Source: Bacteroidota bacterium (GTDB lineage: Bacteria; Bacteroidota; Bacteroidia; Flavobacteriales; Flavobacteriaceae). From it: a stretch of DNA of 12,966 nucleotides. A program made the translations under genes and the position numbers. Below the pieces are notes generated by a model, which was not told the DNA's origin, did not search any database, and saw only the letters and a program-made list of their open reading frames with translations. Below are positions 1-7,401 of this stretch, one piece after another. The stretch spans positions 1 through 12,966 of the forward strand of contig JAHZIZ010000374.1 in the NCBI GenBank assembly GCA_022601215.1, written 5' to 3'. Each line of letters opens with the position of its first letter. Positions within the stretch are counted from its first letter, which is position 1.

Positions 1-136
1 ACACGAAGGCATGAACGCTATCGTGCAAACCTTTAGAAGATATAGTTACCACATCGTTTCGGAACACGAAGAAGATAAGATGCTGAAGGACTTAAAAGAG
101 CGTTCAGATTACCTTGATAAATACCTAAATATTTAG
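1..136 (+). CDS. CBS-domain protein, C-terminal end only (partial)
   Basis: An open frame runs from the left edge to a TAG at 134-136 and gives 44 visible residues, starting HEGMNAIVQTF and ending DYLDKYLNI. The charged tail (EHEEDKMLKDLKERSDYL) and the position three bases before nadK match the CBS-domain protein that usually precedes nadK in Flavobacteriaceae; this identity rests on gene order and on resemblance to remembered family tails. CBS domains usually bind adenosine nucleotides and act as regulatory modules, but no complete CBS motif is visible here, so no function can be read from this fragment. The start lies outside the window. Confidence 0.6.
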   Translation, partial: HEGMNAIVQTFRRYSYHIVSEHEEDKMLKDLKERSDYLDKYLNI

Positions 137-139
137 AAG

Positions 140-1027
140 ATGAAGATTGGTATCTACGGTCAGTTTTATCACCAGCATTCTGAACAATATATTCAGTCAA
201 TTTTAGATGCCCTTCAACATTATGATGCAGAAGTATGTATTGAAGCCCAATTTCTAACCATAATTAAGGAGCAACATGGCACGATTTCAGAAAGTGTTTC
301 CCGCATGGGCACCTTTACCCAACTCGATGCCACATATGATTTATTTTTTAGCATTGGTGGAGATGGAACGATATTACGATCGGTGACCTTTGTACGGGAT
401 TTAGGAATTCCTATCGTTGGAATTAATAGCGGCCGACTTGGATTTCTGGCAACTATTCAGAAAGAAAGAGTGACCGAAAGCATTCGGCAAATATTAGAAG
501 GGAATTATTTTATTTCCGAACGCAGCTTAGTTTCAATTGTCACTGAACCACCTCACCCAGATTTGGAAGGACTCAACTTCGCACTTAATGAAATTGCAGT
601 AAACAGAAAGAACACCACCTCTATGATTAAGGTAGAAACCCATCTCAATGATGAGTATCTCACTAGCTATTGGAGTGATGGCCTTATTGTATCCACCCCA
701 ACGGGTTCCACAGGTTATTCTTTGAGTTGCGGAGGACCGGTAATTGATCCAAGTACCAACAGCATAGTGCTTACACCTATTGCACCTCACAATTTGAATG
801 CGCGCCCTTTTGTGATTCCGGACGATTGTTCGGTTTCTTTAAAGGTCTCTGGAAGAGAAGAAAGTTTTTTGATTTCTTTAGATTCCAGAATAGCCACACT
901 TAAAAACGAAACTAAAATTACCATTACCAAATCCCCATTCACAATAAAACTAGTTCAATTAAAAGACGATAGCTTTGTAAAAACGCTTCGGAAAAAATTA
1001 TTATGGGGAGAAGACAAGAGAAATTAA
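140..1027 (+). CDS. nadK: NAD kinase
   Basis: This 295-residue cytoplasmic enzyme phosphorylates NAD to NADP, the only route to new NADP in most bacteria. The family signatures are all present. The glycine-rich GGDGT motif, with the catalytic aspartate, lies at residues 73-77. NSGRLGFLA follows at 96-104 and the NAD-contacting Asn-Glu pair at 150-151. The conserved stretch from SDGLIVSTPTGSTGYS to GGPVIDP covers residues 179-204. Length is normal for the family. The ATG lies three bases after the stop of the preceding gene, and the protein begins directly with the first beta-strand (MKIGIYGQ), so this start is well supported. The tight spacing implies co-transcription with the upstream CBS-type gene. 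A 99-base gap follows before the next gene. Confidence 0.97.
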   Translation: MKIGIYGQFYHQHSEQYIQSILDALQHYDAEVCIEAQFLTIIKEQHGTISESVSRMGTFTQLDATYDLFFSIGGDGTILRSVTFVRDLGIPIVGINSGRLGFLATIQKERVTESIRQILEGNYFISERSLVSIVTEPPHPDLEGLNFALNEIAVNRKNTTSMIKVETHLNDEYLTSYWSDGLIVSTPTGSTGYSLSCGGPVIDPSTNSIVLTPIAPHNLNARPFVIPDDCSVSLKVSGREESFLISLDSRIATLKNETKITITKSPFTIKLVQLKDDSFVKTLRKKLLWGEDKRN

Positions 1028-1069
1028 ACAATAAAACGGCTTTAAATTTGTTAATCAACGTAGACAAAT

Positions 1070-1085
1070 TGACTCTGTAGAGTCA
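1070..1085. promoter_or_regulatory. 16-bp palindrome, possible operator
   Basis: The sequence TGACTCT-GT-AGAGTCA is a perfect inverted repeat with 7-bp arms and a 2-bp centre. It lies 17 bases upstream of the TATATTTG promoter-like element, over the place where a -33 box would be expected; no TTTG is found there. It could bind a dimeric regulator. As RNA it would form only a short 6-bp stem with no following T-run, so it is not a good terminator. No regulator is known from the sequence. Confidence 0.35.
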
Positions 1086-1102
1086 TACGAAAAGTTTATT
1101 AG

Positions 1103-1110
1103 TATATTTG
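1103..1110 (+). promoter_or_regulatory. Promoter -7 element (TATATTTG)
   Basis: TATATTTG fits the Bacteroidota -7 consensus TAnnTTTG exactly. It lies 16 bases before the preferred ATG of the DUF6089 gene, in the only sizeable gap of the envelope operon between nadK and the ompH terminator. No clear -33 TTTG is found at the usual 17-19 base spacing; a palindrome occupies that place. It would give a second transcription entry point for the DUF6089-uppS-bamA-ompH-ompH block with a very short leader. Confidence 0.45.
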
Positions 1111-1126
1111 CAAACTTTTGAAGCTT

Positions 1127-1822
1127 ATGAGGTACGTCCTAACCGTAATTTTAATAATAACTCTTGTTAACACAAGTCAGTCTCAAACCTATGAAATAGG
1201 TGGGTTTCTTGGCGGAGCCAATTATATAGGGGATGTTGGTAAAACTACTTACATCGCCCCTAACAATTTGGCCTTTGGTGGTATATTTAAATGGAATAGA
1301 AGTCCTCGCCATTCATTTCGAGGCTCGATTATCGTTGCTGGACTGGAAGGAAATGATTTAGATTCGGACGAGCCAAGAAGGAAAGAAAGAGGGTATAGTT
1401 TTCAAAATACCATCACCGAAATTTCGGCTGGAATAGAATATACCTTTTGGGAATTTAGTATGTATGATGGAAGACCCAAGTCTACACCATATCTATATAC
1501 GGGACTCACCTACGTCTTTTATGATGAGCTTTATAAAAGAGGTAATGACCAAATAGTAAAATACGACACTGCTGGAAGTGTTGCCATCCCAATGGTGGTT
1601 GGCTTTAAAACTTCAGCAATGGCAAACAAAATAGTTTTAGCTTTTGAAATAGGGGCTCGGTACACCTTTACCGATGACTTAGACGGGAGTAATCCTGTTG
1701 GAGATTTAAGCGACCAGCAAAATCTAAAATTCGGAAATTTAAATAGTGATGATTGGTATGTATTTACTGGGGTAACCTTAACGTTCACCTTCGGAAGAAA
1801 ACCATGTTACTGTAATTTTTAA
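1127..1822 (+). CDS. DUF6089-family outer-membrane beta-barrel protein
   Basis: A 231-residue exported protein of unknown function. A signal peptide (MRYVLTVILIITLVNTSQSQ) precedes TYEIGGFLGGANYIGDVG. The rest alternates polar and hydrophobic residues with many glycines and aromatics, as in a small outer-membrane barrel. The segment FKWNRSPRHS (residues 54-63), DEPRRKERGY (81-90) and the tail GRKPCYCNF resemble the DUF6089 family, recognised here from memory. An in-frame TTG nine bases upstream (1118) is possible, but the ATG at 1127 gives the cleaner signal peptide. It ends one base before uppS. Its fixed position between nadK and the uppS-bamA-ompH genes suggests an envelope role, perhaps around barrel assembly, but that is inference from context only. 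Confidence 0.85.
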   Translation: MRYVLTVILIITLVNTSQSQTYEIGGFLGGANYIGDVGKTTYIAPNNLAFGGIFKWNRSPRHSFRGSIIVAGLEGNDLDSDEPRRKERGYSFQNTITEISAGIEYTFWEFSMYDGRPKSTPYLYTGLTYVFYDELYKRGNDQIVKYDTAGSVAIPMVVGFKTSAMANKIVLAFEIGARYTFTDDLDGSNPVGDLSDQQNLKFGNLNSDDWYVFTGVTLTFTFGRKPCYCNF

Positions 1823-1823
1823 T

Positions 1824-2567
1824 ATGAGCCTAGAGGATCAAATAGACAAAAGCAGACTTCCCAAACACCTAGCTGTTATTATGGACGGCAATGGACGTTG
1901 GGCAAAGAAGCAAGGGCTTTTTAGATCGATAGGACATGAAAACGGCACTAAGGCAGTGCGAGAAATTGTAGAGGCCTGTGCTAAATTCCCAATCCCATTT
2001 CTAACCTTATATGCCTTCTCTACCGAAAATTGGAATCGACCCAAATTGGAAGTAGAGACCTTAATGAAGTTGTTGGTTTCTTCCTTAAAAAAGGAAATTA
2101 AAACCCTTCAAGACAACAACATTAAACTCAATGCAATAGGCAACTTAGATGCCTTACCAAAAAAAGCACATAGAGAGTTATTCGATGTCATGGAGCAGAC
2201 CAAATCCAATACAAGAATGACGCTCACCCTAGCATTAAGCTATGGTTCTAGAGAGGAAATCACAAAAACTATTAAAGAGATTAGCCTTAAAGTTAAAAAT
2301 AACCTAATTTCGCCGTCAAATATTGACGAATCGGTTATTAATAATCATCTTTACACGCGTGATTTACCAGACGTAGATTTGTTGATTAGAACCAGTGGAG
2401 AACAGCGTATAAGCAACTTTTTATTATGGCAAATTGCGTATGCCGAATTGTATTTTACAGATACCCTTTGGCCCGATTATAGAAAAGAAGACCTTTTCGA
2501 CGCTATTTTAAATTATCAAAACAGAGAAAGAAGATTTGGAAAGACGAGTGAACAACTTAACCCGTAG
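1824..2567 (+). CDS. uppS: Isoprenyl transferase (undecaprenyl diphosphate synthase)
   Basis: This 247-residue cis-prenyltransferase condenses isopentenyl diphosphate units onto farnesyl diphosphate to give C55 undecaprenyl diphosphate, the lipid carrier for peptidoglycan and surface polysaccharides. The motif HLAVIMDGNGRWAKK (residues 15-29) holds the catalytic Asp21. FSTENW is at 65-70, LSYGSREEI at 138-146, and the diphosphate-binding RTSGEQRISNF at 189-199. Glu208 in AYAELYF matches the conserved magnesium-linked glutamate. Length is typical. The ATG comes one base after the preceding stop, and the 3' end overlaps the start of bamA, so the three genes are likely translated from one message. 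Product length cannot be read from sequence, but C55 is expected for a lone bacterial homologue. Confidence 0.97.
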   Translation: MSLEDQIDKSRLPKHLAVIMDGNGRWAKKQGLFRSIGHENGTKAVREIVEACAKFPIPFLTLYAFSTENWNRPKLEVETLMKLLVSSLKKEIKTLQDNNIKLNAIGNLDALPKKAHRELFDVMEQTKSNTRMTLTLALSYGSREEITKTIKEISLKVKNNLISPSNIDESVINNHLYTRDLPDVDLLIRTSGEQRISNFLLWQIAYAELYFTDTLWPDYRKEDLFDAILNYQNRERRFGKTSEQLNP

Positions 2568-5154
2568 CACCTCAACCTATTTTTACCGCACGCTTTATTG
2601 TATATTTTTATTTACAATAGTGTCGGCATATAGTCTTACCGCGCAGCAGAAGGAACTAGATTCTGGTACAAAATACAGTATTCGCAGTATAGAAGTGACT
2701 GGAGCACAAAGCTTTAACAAAAACACAGTTATAGCCTTTACTGGGCTTAAATTAGGTGACCGAATATTTGTCCCAGGTGAAAAATTAAGTAACGTAACAA
2801 AGAAACTTTGGCAACAAAATCTCTTTAGCGATATTGCTTTTTATGTAACCAATATTGAAGGGGAAGAAATCGATTTAGAACTTTACATTGTAGAACTTCC
2901 AAAACTTAATAATGTTGTTGTAGAAGGAATACGAAAAGGGAAAGCCACCGAAGTTATAAAAGATAACGACTTAGTTAAGGGGACTAAACTCACAAAGAAC
3001 CTCATTACTACCACCAAAAACTATATAAAGAATAAATACAAAGAGCAAGGTTATTTTAACACCAATGTAATTTGGAATACTACTTCTCATAAAGACTCTA
3101 CCGGGACTGAAGACGGAAAAAATGTAACGATTATTATCGATAGAGGAGAGCGTGTAAAAGTTGCTTCAATTGACTTTGAAGGAAATACCGAACTCAAGGA
3201 CAAGAAATTAAGAGGTTTCCTTAAAAATACCAAACAAAAGAATCCAGTGCGTTTTTGGAAACGATCAAAGTATACGGAGGCAGGCTTTGAAGAGGACAAG
3301 GAAAACTTAGTAAAGAAATACAGTGAAAGAGGATATCGTGATGCGCGTGTAGTGAATGACACCCTCATCGTAGATGATGAAAATAATATTTCACTTAAGT
3401 TGGATATTGAAGAAGGAAAGCGCTACTATTTTGGTGATATTCGATTCATTGGAAACAGTAAATACCCTGACAACTTCTTACGCCAATATTTGGCTATTCA
3501 GAAAGGTGAAGTATATAATGGTACTTTATTAAAAGAGCGAATTGAGGACAATACAGACCCAGATGCGGCCGACTTAACCAACCTATATCAAAACAATGGA
3601 TACCTCGCAGTAAACATTAATCCAGTTGAAGTTGCTGTTAGAAATGACACTATCGACTTTGAAATTAGAATCCTTGAAAACAAAGAATTCTACTTTAATC
3701 ACATTAGCGTAATTGGTAACACCAAAACGAATGATCACGTAATTTACCGTGAACTTAGAACCCGTCCGGGACAAAAGTATAGTAAGAGAAATGTAGTGCG
3801 TACTGTTCGAGAATTAGGTCAATTAGGATTCTTCGATGCCGAACAATTATCTCCAAATTTTAAGACCGTTGATCAAAACAATGGTTTAGTAGACCTTGAA
3901 TATTCGGTAGTAGAAAAAGGATCTAGCCAGATTGAACTCCAAGGAGGTTATGGTGGTGGTGGATTTGTTGGAACCTTAGGGCTTTCCTTCAACAACTTCT
4001 CTCTTAGAAACATGTTCGAAAAAGACGCATGGAAACCGGTTCCTATGGGAGACGGTCAACGTCTATCTCTGCGAGCTCAAGCGAGTACTTTTTACCAAAC
4101 CTACAGCCTTTCACTAACAGAGCCATGGTTAGGAGGTAAAAAACCGGTACAGTTAAGTACATCCTTTTCTCACACCATTCAATATCAATTTGATTTTAGA
4201 ACCAGAGAAAGAAATAAAGACCAGCGATTCTTAATTACGGGAGGATCTATTGGACTGGCAAAAAGGTTACAATGGCCAGATGACTACTTCCAATTATCGC
4301 AAGCCTTAAGCTTTCAGCATTTCAATTTAAAGAATTACAATACGGGTCTATTTACCTTTGGAGATGGTTTTTCAAACAACCTAGCTTACACGATTGGATT
4401 GAGTAGAAATAGCACCTCTGCTAACCCCATTTATCCACGTTTTGGATCACAATTTAACGCAAGTGCCAAGGTCACTTTACCTTATTCACTTTTTAATGGA
4501 GTAGACTATCGTGCCCTAGACAATGAATACGACCAACAAGTGGCAACTAGCAACGATAATTCGTCTACAGAGTCTGAGATCATCGATGCGAGAGAACGAA
4601 TTTCTGAAATTGACCAAGAACGTTTTAAGTGGTTGGAATATTACAAATTAAAATTCGACGCTACTTGGTACACCACGATTGTAGGAGATTTAGTATTACG
4701 CCCTAAAGCCGAATTCGGTTTCTTAGGTTCTTACAATAACGATAGAGGAGAAATTCCATTTGAACGTTTCTTTGTAGGTGGAGATGGTTTAGGATCTTTT
4801 AGTTTAGATGGAAGAGAAGTGGTACAATTGCGTGGGTATCCTAACCAATCATTATCTGATATAGATGGAAATACCATTTACAATAAATTTTCGTTAGAGT
4901 TAAGGTATCCTGTAACCTTAAAGCAATTGGCATCCATTTATGTATTGGCATTCGCCGAAGGAGGAAGTTCTTATGAAGGTTTCCGAAATTACAATCCATT
5001 TGATCTAAGTAGGTCAGCTGGAGCAGGAATTCGTATATTTATGCCTGCCTTTGGACTTTTAGGAATTGATTTTGGTTATGGTTTTGACCCTACCAGAACA
5101 GGAACTCAGAAGAACGGATGGGAAACCCATTTTATTATTGGGCAGCAATTTTAA
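2548..5154 (+). CDS. bamA: Outer-membrane protein assembly factor BamA
   Basis: This Omp85-family insertase folds beta-barrel proteins into the outer membrane. A signal peptide ending near LTAQQ is followed by about five POTRA domains (roughly residues 44-117, 118-200, 203-290, 293-379 and 382-456) and a 16-strand-type barrel from about 462 to 868. The essential lid-loop motif appears as LRGYP (RGY at 762-764), and the chain ends in the aromatic barrel signal (FIIGQQF). An acidic, Ser/Asn-rich stretch at about 656-694 is probably an extended loop or turn. No ATG exists near the 5' end. GTG at 2548, with GGAAAG just upstream, is preferred; TTG at 2536 would add four residues. Either start overlaps uppS (20 or 32 bases), which suggests translational coupling. 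Two Skp-like chaperone genes follow directly. Confidence 0.95.
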   Translation: MNNLTRSTSTYFYRTLYCIFLFTIVSAYSLTAQQKELDSGTKYSIRSIEVTGAQSFNKNTVIAFTGLKLGDRIFVPGEKLSNVTKKLWQQNLFSDIAFYVTNIEGEEIDLELYIVELPKLNNVVVEGIRKGKATEVIKDNDLVKGTKLTKNLITTTKNYIKNKYKEQGYFNTNVIWNTTSHKDSTGTEDGKNVTIIIDRGERVKVASIDFEGNTELKDKKLRGFLKNTKQKNPVRFWKRSKYTEAGFEEDKENLVKKYSERGYRDARVVNDTLIVDDENNISLKLDIEEGKRYYFGDIRFIGNSKYPDNFLRQYLAIQKGEVYNGTLLKERIEDNTDPDAADLTNLYQNNGYLAVNINPVEVAVRNDTIDFEIRILENKEFYFNHISVIGNTKTNDHVIYRELRTRPGQKYSKRNVVRTVRELGQLGFFDAEQLSPNFKTVDQNNGLVDLEYSVVEKGSSQIELQGGYGGGGFVGTLGLSFNNFSLRNMFEKDAWKPVPMGDGQRLSLRAQASTFYQTYSLSLTEPWLGGKKPVQLSTSFSHTIQYQFDFRTRERNKDQRFLITGGSIGLAKRLQWPDDYFQLSQALSFQHFNLKNYNTGLFTFGDGFSNNLAYTIGLSRNSTSANPIYPRFGSQFNASAKVTLPYSLFNGVDYRALDNEYDQQVATSNDNSSTESEIIDARERISEIDQERFKWLEYYKLKFDATWYTTIVGDLVLRPKAEFGFLGSYNNDRGEIPFERFFVGGDGLGSFSLDGREVVQLRGYPNQSLSDIDGNTIYNKFSLELRYPVTLKQLASIYVLAFAEGGSSYEGFRNYNPFDLSRSAGAGIRIFMPAFGLLGIDFGYGFDPTRTGTQKNGWETHFIIGQQF

Positions 5155-5191
5155 TTTTTGGCACGATATTTTCAAAGAAACAATTAGCAAT

Positions 5192-5989
5192 ATGAAGACA
5201 ATTAAATTTATTTTTTTCACGCTTGCATTTTTTGGCCTCACTACGAGTGCTCAAGCACAACGAGGAGCGCGTATTGGTTACATTGATATGGAATACATTT
5301 TAGAAAGTGTTCCTGAATACCAAGAAGCGTCCACGCAGTTAGAAGCTAAAGTACAACGATGGAAAAAAGACATTGAAAAACTGAATAACGAAATTGAGCA
5401 AATGAAACTCAATTTAAGCAATGAGCGAGTATTGCTAACGGTAGAGCTGGTTGAAGAAAGAGAAGAAGAGATTCAAATCTTAGAGGAAGAAATGCTTACC
5501 TACCAACAGGCTCGTTTTGGACCAAATGGAGATTTGGATATTCAAAGAAGACAATTGGTACAGCCAATACAAGATCAAGTTTTCAATATTGTTCAAGAAG
5601 TCGCTGAAGCAAAGAAATATGACTTCGTTTTTGATAAATCTGCAGATATCGTGATGTTATTTGCGGCTCAAAGAAACGACATCAGTGACCAAATTTTAAG
5701 AAGAATAAACCGAGCGAATAAGCGAGAAGAAGCGAAAAGCAGAAAGGAAAAGAAAGAGATAGAACAGCGTGATGGACTTTCTGATGAAGAAGATAAGGAA
5801 GTGACTAAAAGAGAAGAGGCTGCTGAAGAAAAGAAAGACGAAAGAACGAAATTACTCGAGGCGCGCAAGAAACAAAGAGACTCAATTAGAGCAGTTAAAA
5901 AAGCAGAGTTTGACGCAAAAAGACAGCGTTTATTAGATGAAAGACAACGTAGAAAAGACTCTATTATCAACTCGAGAAAAGGAAATTAA
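5192..5989 (+). CDS. OmpH/Skp-family periplasmic chaperone, long form
   Basis: A 265-residue exported protein of the OmpH (Skp) family, whose members hold unfolded outer-membrane proteins in the periplasm on the way to BamA. The signal peptide is MKTIKFIFFTLAFFGLTTSAQAQ. The opening RIGYIDMEYILESVPEYQEA (residues 27-46) is the family's N-terminal strand and helix. Long charged helices form the tentacle arms, and KKYDFVFDKSADIVML (141-156) is the returning strand of the body. Ordinary members are about 160-175 residues. This one adds about 90 highly charged Lys/Arg/Glu residues (about 176-265), predicted helical. The frame is open further upstream to 5066 inside bamA, but the ATG at 5192 begins the signal peptide. 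It lies 37 bases after bamA and 44 before a second ompH. Confidence 0.93.
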   Translation: MKTIKFIFFTLAFFGLTTSAQAQRGARIGYIDMEYILESVPEYQEASTQLEAKVQRWKKDIEKLNNEIEQMKLNLSNERVLLTVELVEEREEEIQILEEEMLTYQQARFGPNGDLDIQRRQLVQPIQDQVFNIVQEVAEAKKYDFVFDKSADIVMLFAAQRNDISDQILRRINRANKREEAKSRKEKKEIEQRDGLSDEEDKEVTKREEAAEEKKDERTKLLEARKKQRDSIRAVKKAEFDAKRQRLLDERQRRKDSIINSRKGN

Positions 5990-6033
5990 TAACACCCTAT
6001 AATCTAAATACACTTAAATTTAAAACAATTACA

Positions 6034-6540
6034 ATGAAACAATTTAAATTACTTTTGGTAGCAATGCTGCTATTTGTTGGGGCTACTACTGTAAATGCAC
6101 AGTCTAAAGTTGCTCACATTGACACTCAAGCATTAGTAGAAGCTATGCCAGAAATGAAAGCTGCTCAAAGTCAGTTGGAAAAATTGCAAAAAACGTACGA
6201 TACAGAGATCAAATCTATGTACAAAGAATTAGAAACTAAAATGGCGCAATACGATGCTGAGGCTGGAAACAAAACAGATGAAGAAAATCAGAAGCGTGTA
6301 GTTGAAGTTCAAGGAATGCAAAAGAGTATTGGAGATTACAGAAATCAAGCAATGCAAGACCTTCAGAAAAAAGAAGTGGATTTACTACAACCTATTCTTG
6401 AAAAAGCCCGTGCTGCCATTCAAAAAGTAGCCAGAGGTCAAGGGATTCAGTACGTGTTAGATTCAGCAACTGGAAATGGAGTAATCTTAGCAGATGGAAC
6501 TGATTTATTGTCCAGCGTAAAGCAAGAGTTAGGAATTTAA
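6034..6540 (+). CDS. OmpH/Skp-family periplasmic chaperone, standard form
   Basis: A 168-residue OmpH/Skp-like chaperone, of normal family length. The signal peptide MKQFKLLLVAMLLFVGATTVNAQ precedes SKVAHIDTQALVEAMPEMKA, the typical first strand and helix. The middle (about 45-115) is a charged coiled-coil arm, and GIQYVLDSATGNGVILADG (137-155) is the returning strand. It is a diverged paralogue of the gene just upstream: the two share the xxIDxxxxxExxPE pattern and layout, but differ widely elsewhere. As the last gene before a strong terminator, it ends the nadK-to-ompH envelope operon. It probably delivers unfolded barrel proteins to the BamA encoded two genes upstream; division of labour with the longer paralogue is unknown. 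Confidence 0.94.
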   Translation: MKQFKLLLVAMLLFVGATTVNAQSKVAHIDTQALVEAMPEMKAAQSQLEKLQKTYDTEIKSMYKELETKMAQYDAEAGNKTDEENQKRVVEVQGMQKSIGDYRNQAMQDLQKKEVDLLQPILEKARAAIQKVARGQGIQYVLDSATGNGVILADGTDLLSSVKQELGI

Positions 6541-6564
6541 TTTCCGTTTCAGAAAAAATACTAT

Positions 6565-6597
6565 AGACCTCTAGGGAACTCCTAGGGGTCTTTTTTT
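6565..6597 (+). terminator. Rho-independent terminator after the ompH genes
   Basis: AGACCTCTAGG (6565-6575) and CCTAGGGGTCT (6581-6591) form an 11-bp stem with one G-T wobble around the loop GAACT. A run of seven T follows (6591-6597). It lies 25 bases after the second ompH stop and only 13 bases before the murI ATG. It should end the envelope operon and make murI largely independent, or dependent on read-through. Confidence 0.9.
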
Positions 6598-6609
6598 ATC
6601 TTTATAGCA

Positions 6610-7401
6610 ATGAACTCTCAAGCTCCAATAGGTATTTTCGACTCTGGTGTAGGTGGCACCTCCATATGGCAGGAGATCCATGAACTTATGCCCCATGAGC
6701 ACACTCTATATCTTGCGGATAGTAAATATGCACCTTACGGCGATAAATCTCAAGAGGAAATCATAGCGCTGAGCAAAAAGAATACGGAGTTTCTTATTCA
6801 TCAAGGTTGTAAACTCATAGTGATTGCTTGTAATACAGCTACTACCAATGCTATTTCTCAATTACGAGCAACCTACAACATTCCTTTTATTGGGATCGAG
6901 CCCGCTATAAAACCAGCCGCCCTCCAAACACAAACAAAAAGTGTTGGAATACTCGCAACCCAAGGAACTCTTAGTAGCGAACTGTTTCATCAAACCGCAG
7001 ACTTATACACGAACAGCATTACGCTCACTGAAGTGGTTGGTAAAGGTTTGGTTCCTTTGATTGAAAAAGGGGCCTTAGAAAGCCCAGAAATGACTCAGTT
7101 GCTTCAAAAATATATCCAACCCATGTTGGATGCGAACATCGATCGATTAGTTCTTGGGTGTAGTCACTACCCCTATCTTATCCCTCTATTGAAACAACTA
7201 TTACCCAATAGCGTGACTATCATCGATTCTGGAGAGGCTGTTGCCCTCCAAACAAAGACTGTTTTGACTGAACTTGGATTGCTCTCTTCGGCAGAAATCA
7301 GGCCCACCTTGCAATTTTTTACCAATGCTGAAACTACTACACTGGCATTATTACTGAGATCTTATCTAGAAAAAATTATCATAGAGAAAAGGACTTTTTA
7401 A
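6610..7401 (+). CDS. murI: Glutamate racemase
   Basis: This 263-residue cytoplasmic enzyme interconverts L- and D-glutamate, supplying D-Glu for the peptidoglycan stem peptide. The N-terminal IGIFDSGVGG (residues 7-16) carries catalytic Asp11. The two catalytic cysteines are Cys74 in IACNTATTNA and Cys184 in LGCSHYPYL. The substrate-binding segment LADSKYAPYG is at 35-44. Length matches the family. The ATG is 13 bases after the terminator T-run. A TATCTTTA lies just upstream, but with no -33 partner, so its promoter is unclear. Its stop codon touches, without a gap, the stop codon of the convergent gamma-carbonic-anhydrase-like gene. Together with uppS it makes this region rich in cell-wall precursor genes. 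Confidence 0.97.
   Translation: MNSQAPIGIFDSGVGGTSIWQEIHELMPHEHTLYLADSKYAPYGDKSQEEIIALSKKNTEFLIHQGCKLIVIACNTATTNAISQLRATYNIPFIGIEPAIKPAALQTQTKSVGILATQGTLSSELFHQTADLYTNSITLTEVVGKGLVPLIEKGALESPEMTQLLQKYIQPMLDANIDRLVLGCSHYPYLIPLLKQLLPNSVTIIDSGEAVALQTKTVLTELGLLSSAEIRPTLQFFTNAETTTLALLLRSYLEKIIIEKRTF

Noticed and set aside
5066..5191. Upstream extension of the first ompH frame into bamA
   Set aside because: The frame is open, but the ATG at 5192 starts a clean signal peptide and the extra residues encoded inside bamA have no exported-protein character.
5668..5970. 100-codon minus-strand Ser/Leu-rich open frame inside the first ompH
   Set aside because: It is the complement of the Lys/Glu-rich coiled-coil codons, a composition effect, with no supporting motif or promoter.
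6010..6023. AT-rich palindrome (TTAAATTTAA) between the two ompH genes as an operator or promoter
   Set aside because: Low-complexity A/T palindromes are frequent in this AT-rich sequence, and no TAnnTTTG or TTTG pair accompanies it.
6597..6604. TATCTTTA as a murI promoter -7 box
   Set aside because: It overlaps the terminator T-run, has no TTTG at the expected distance upstream, and would make murI nearly leaderless; the match is too weak to list.
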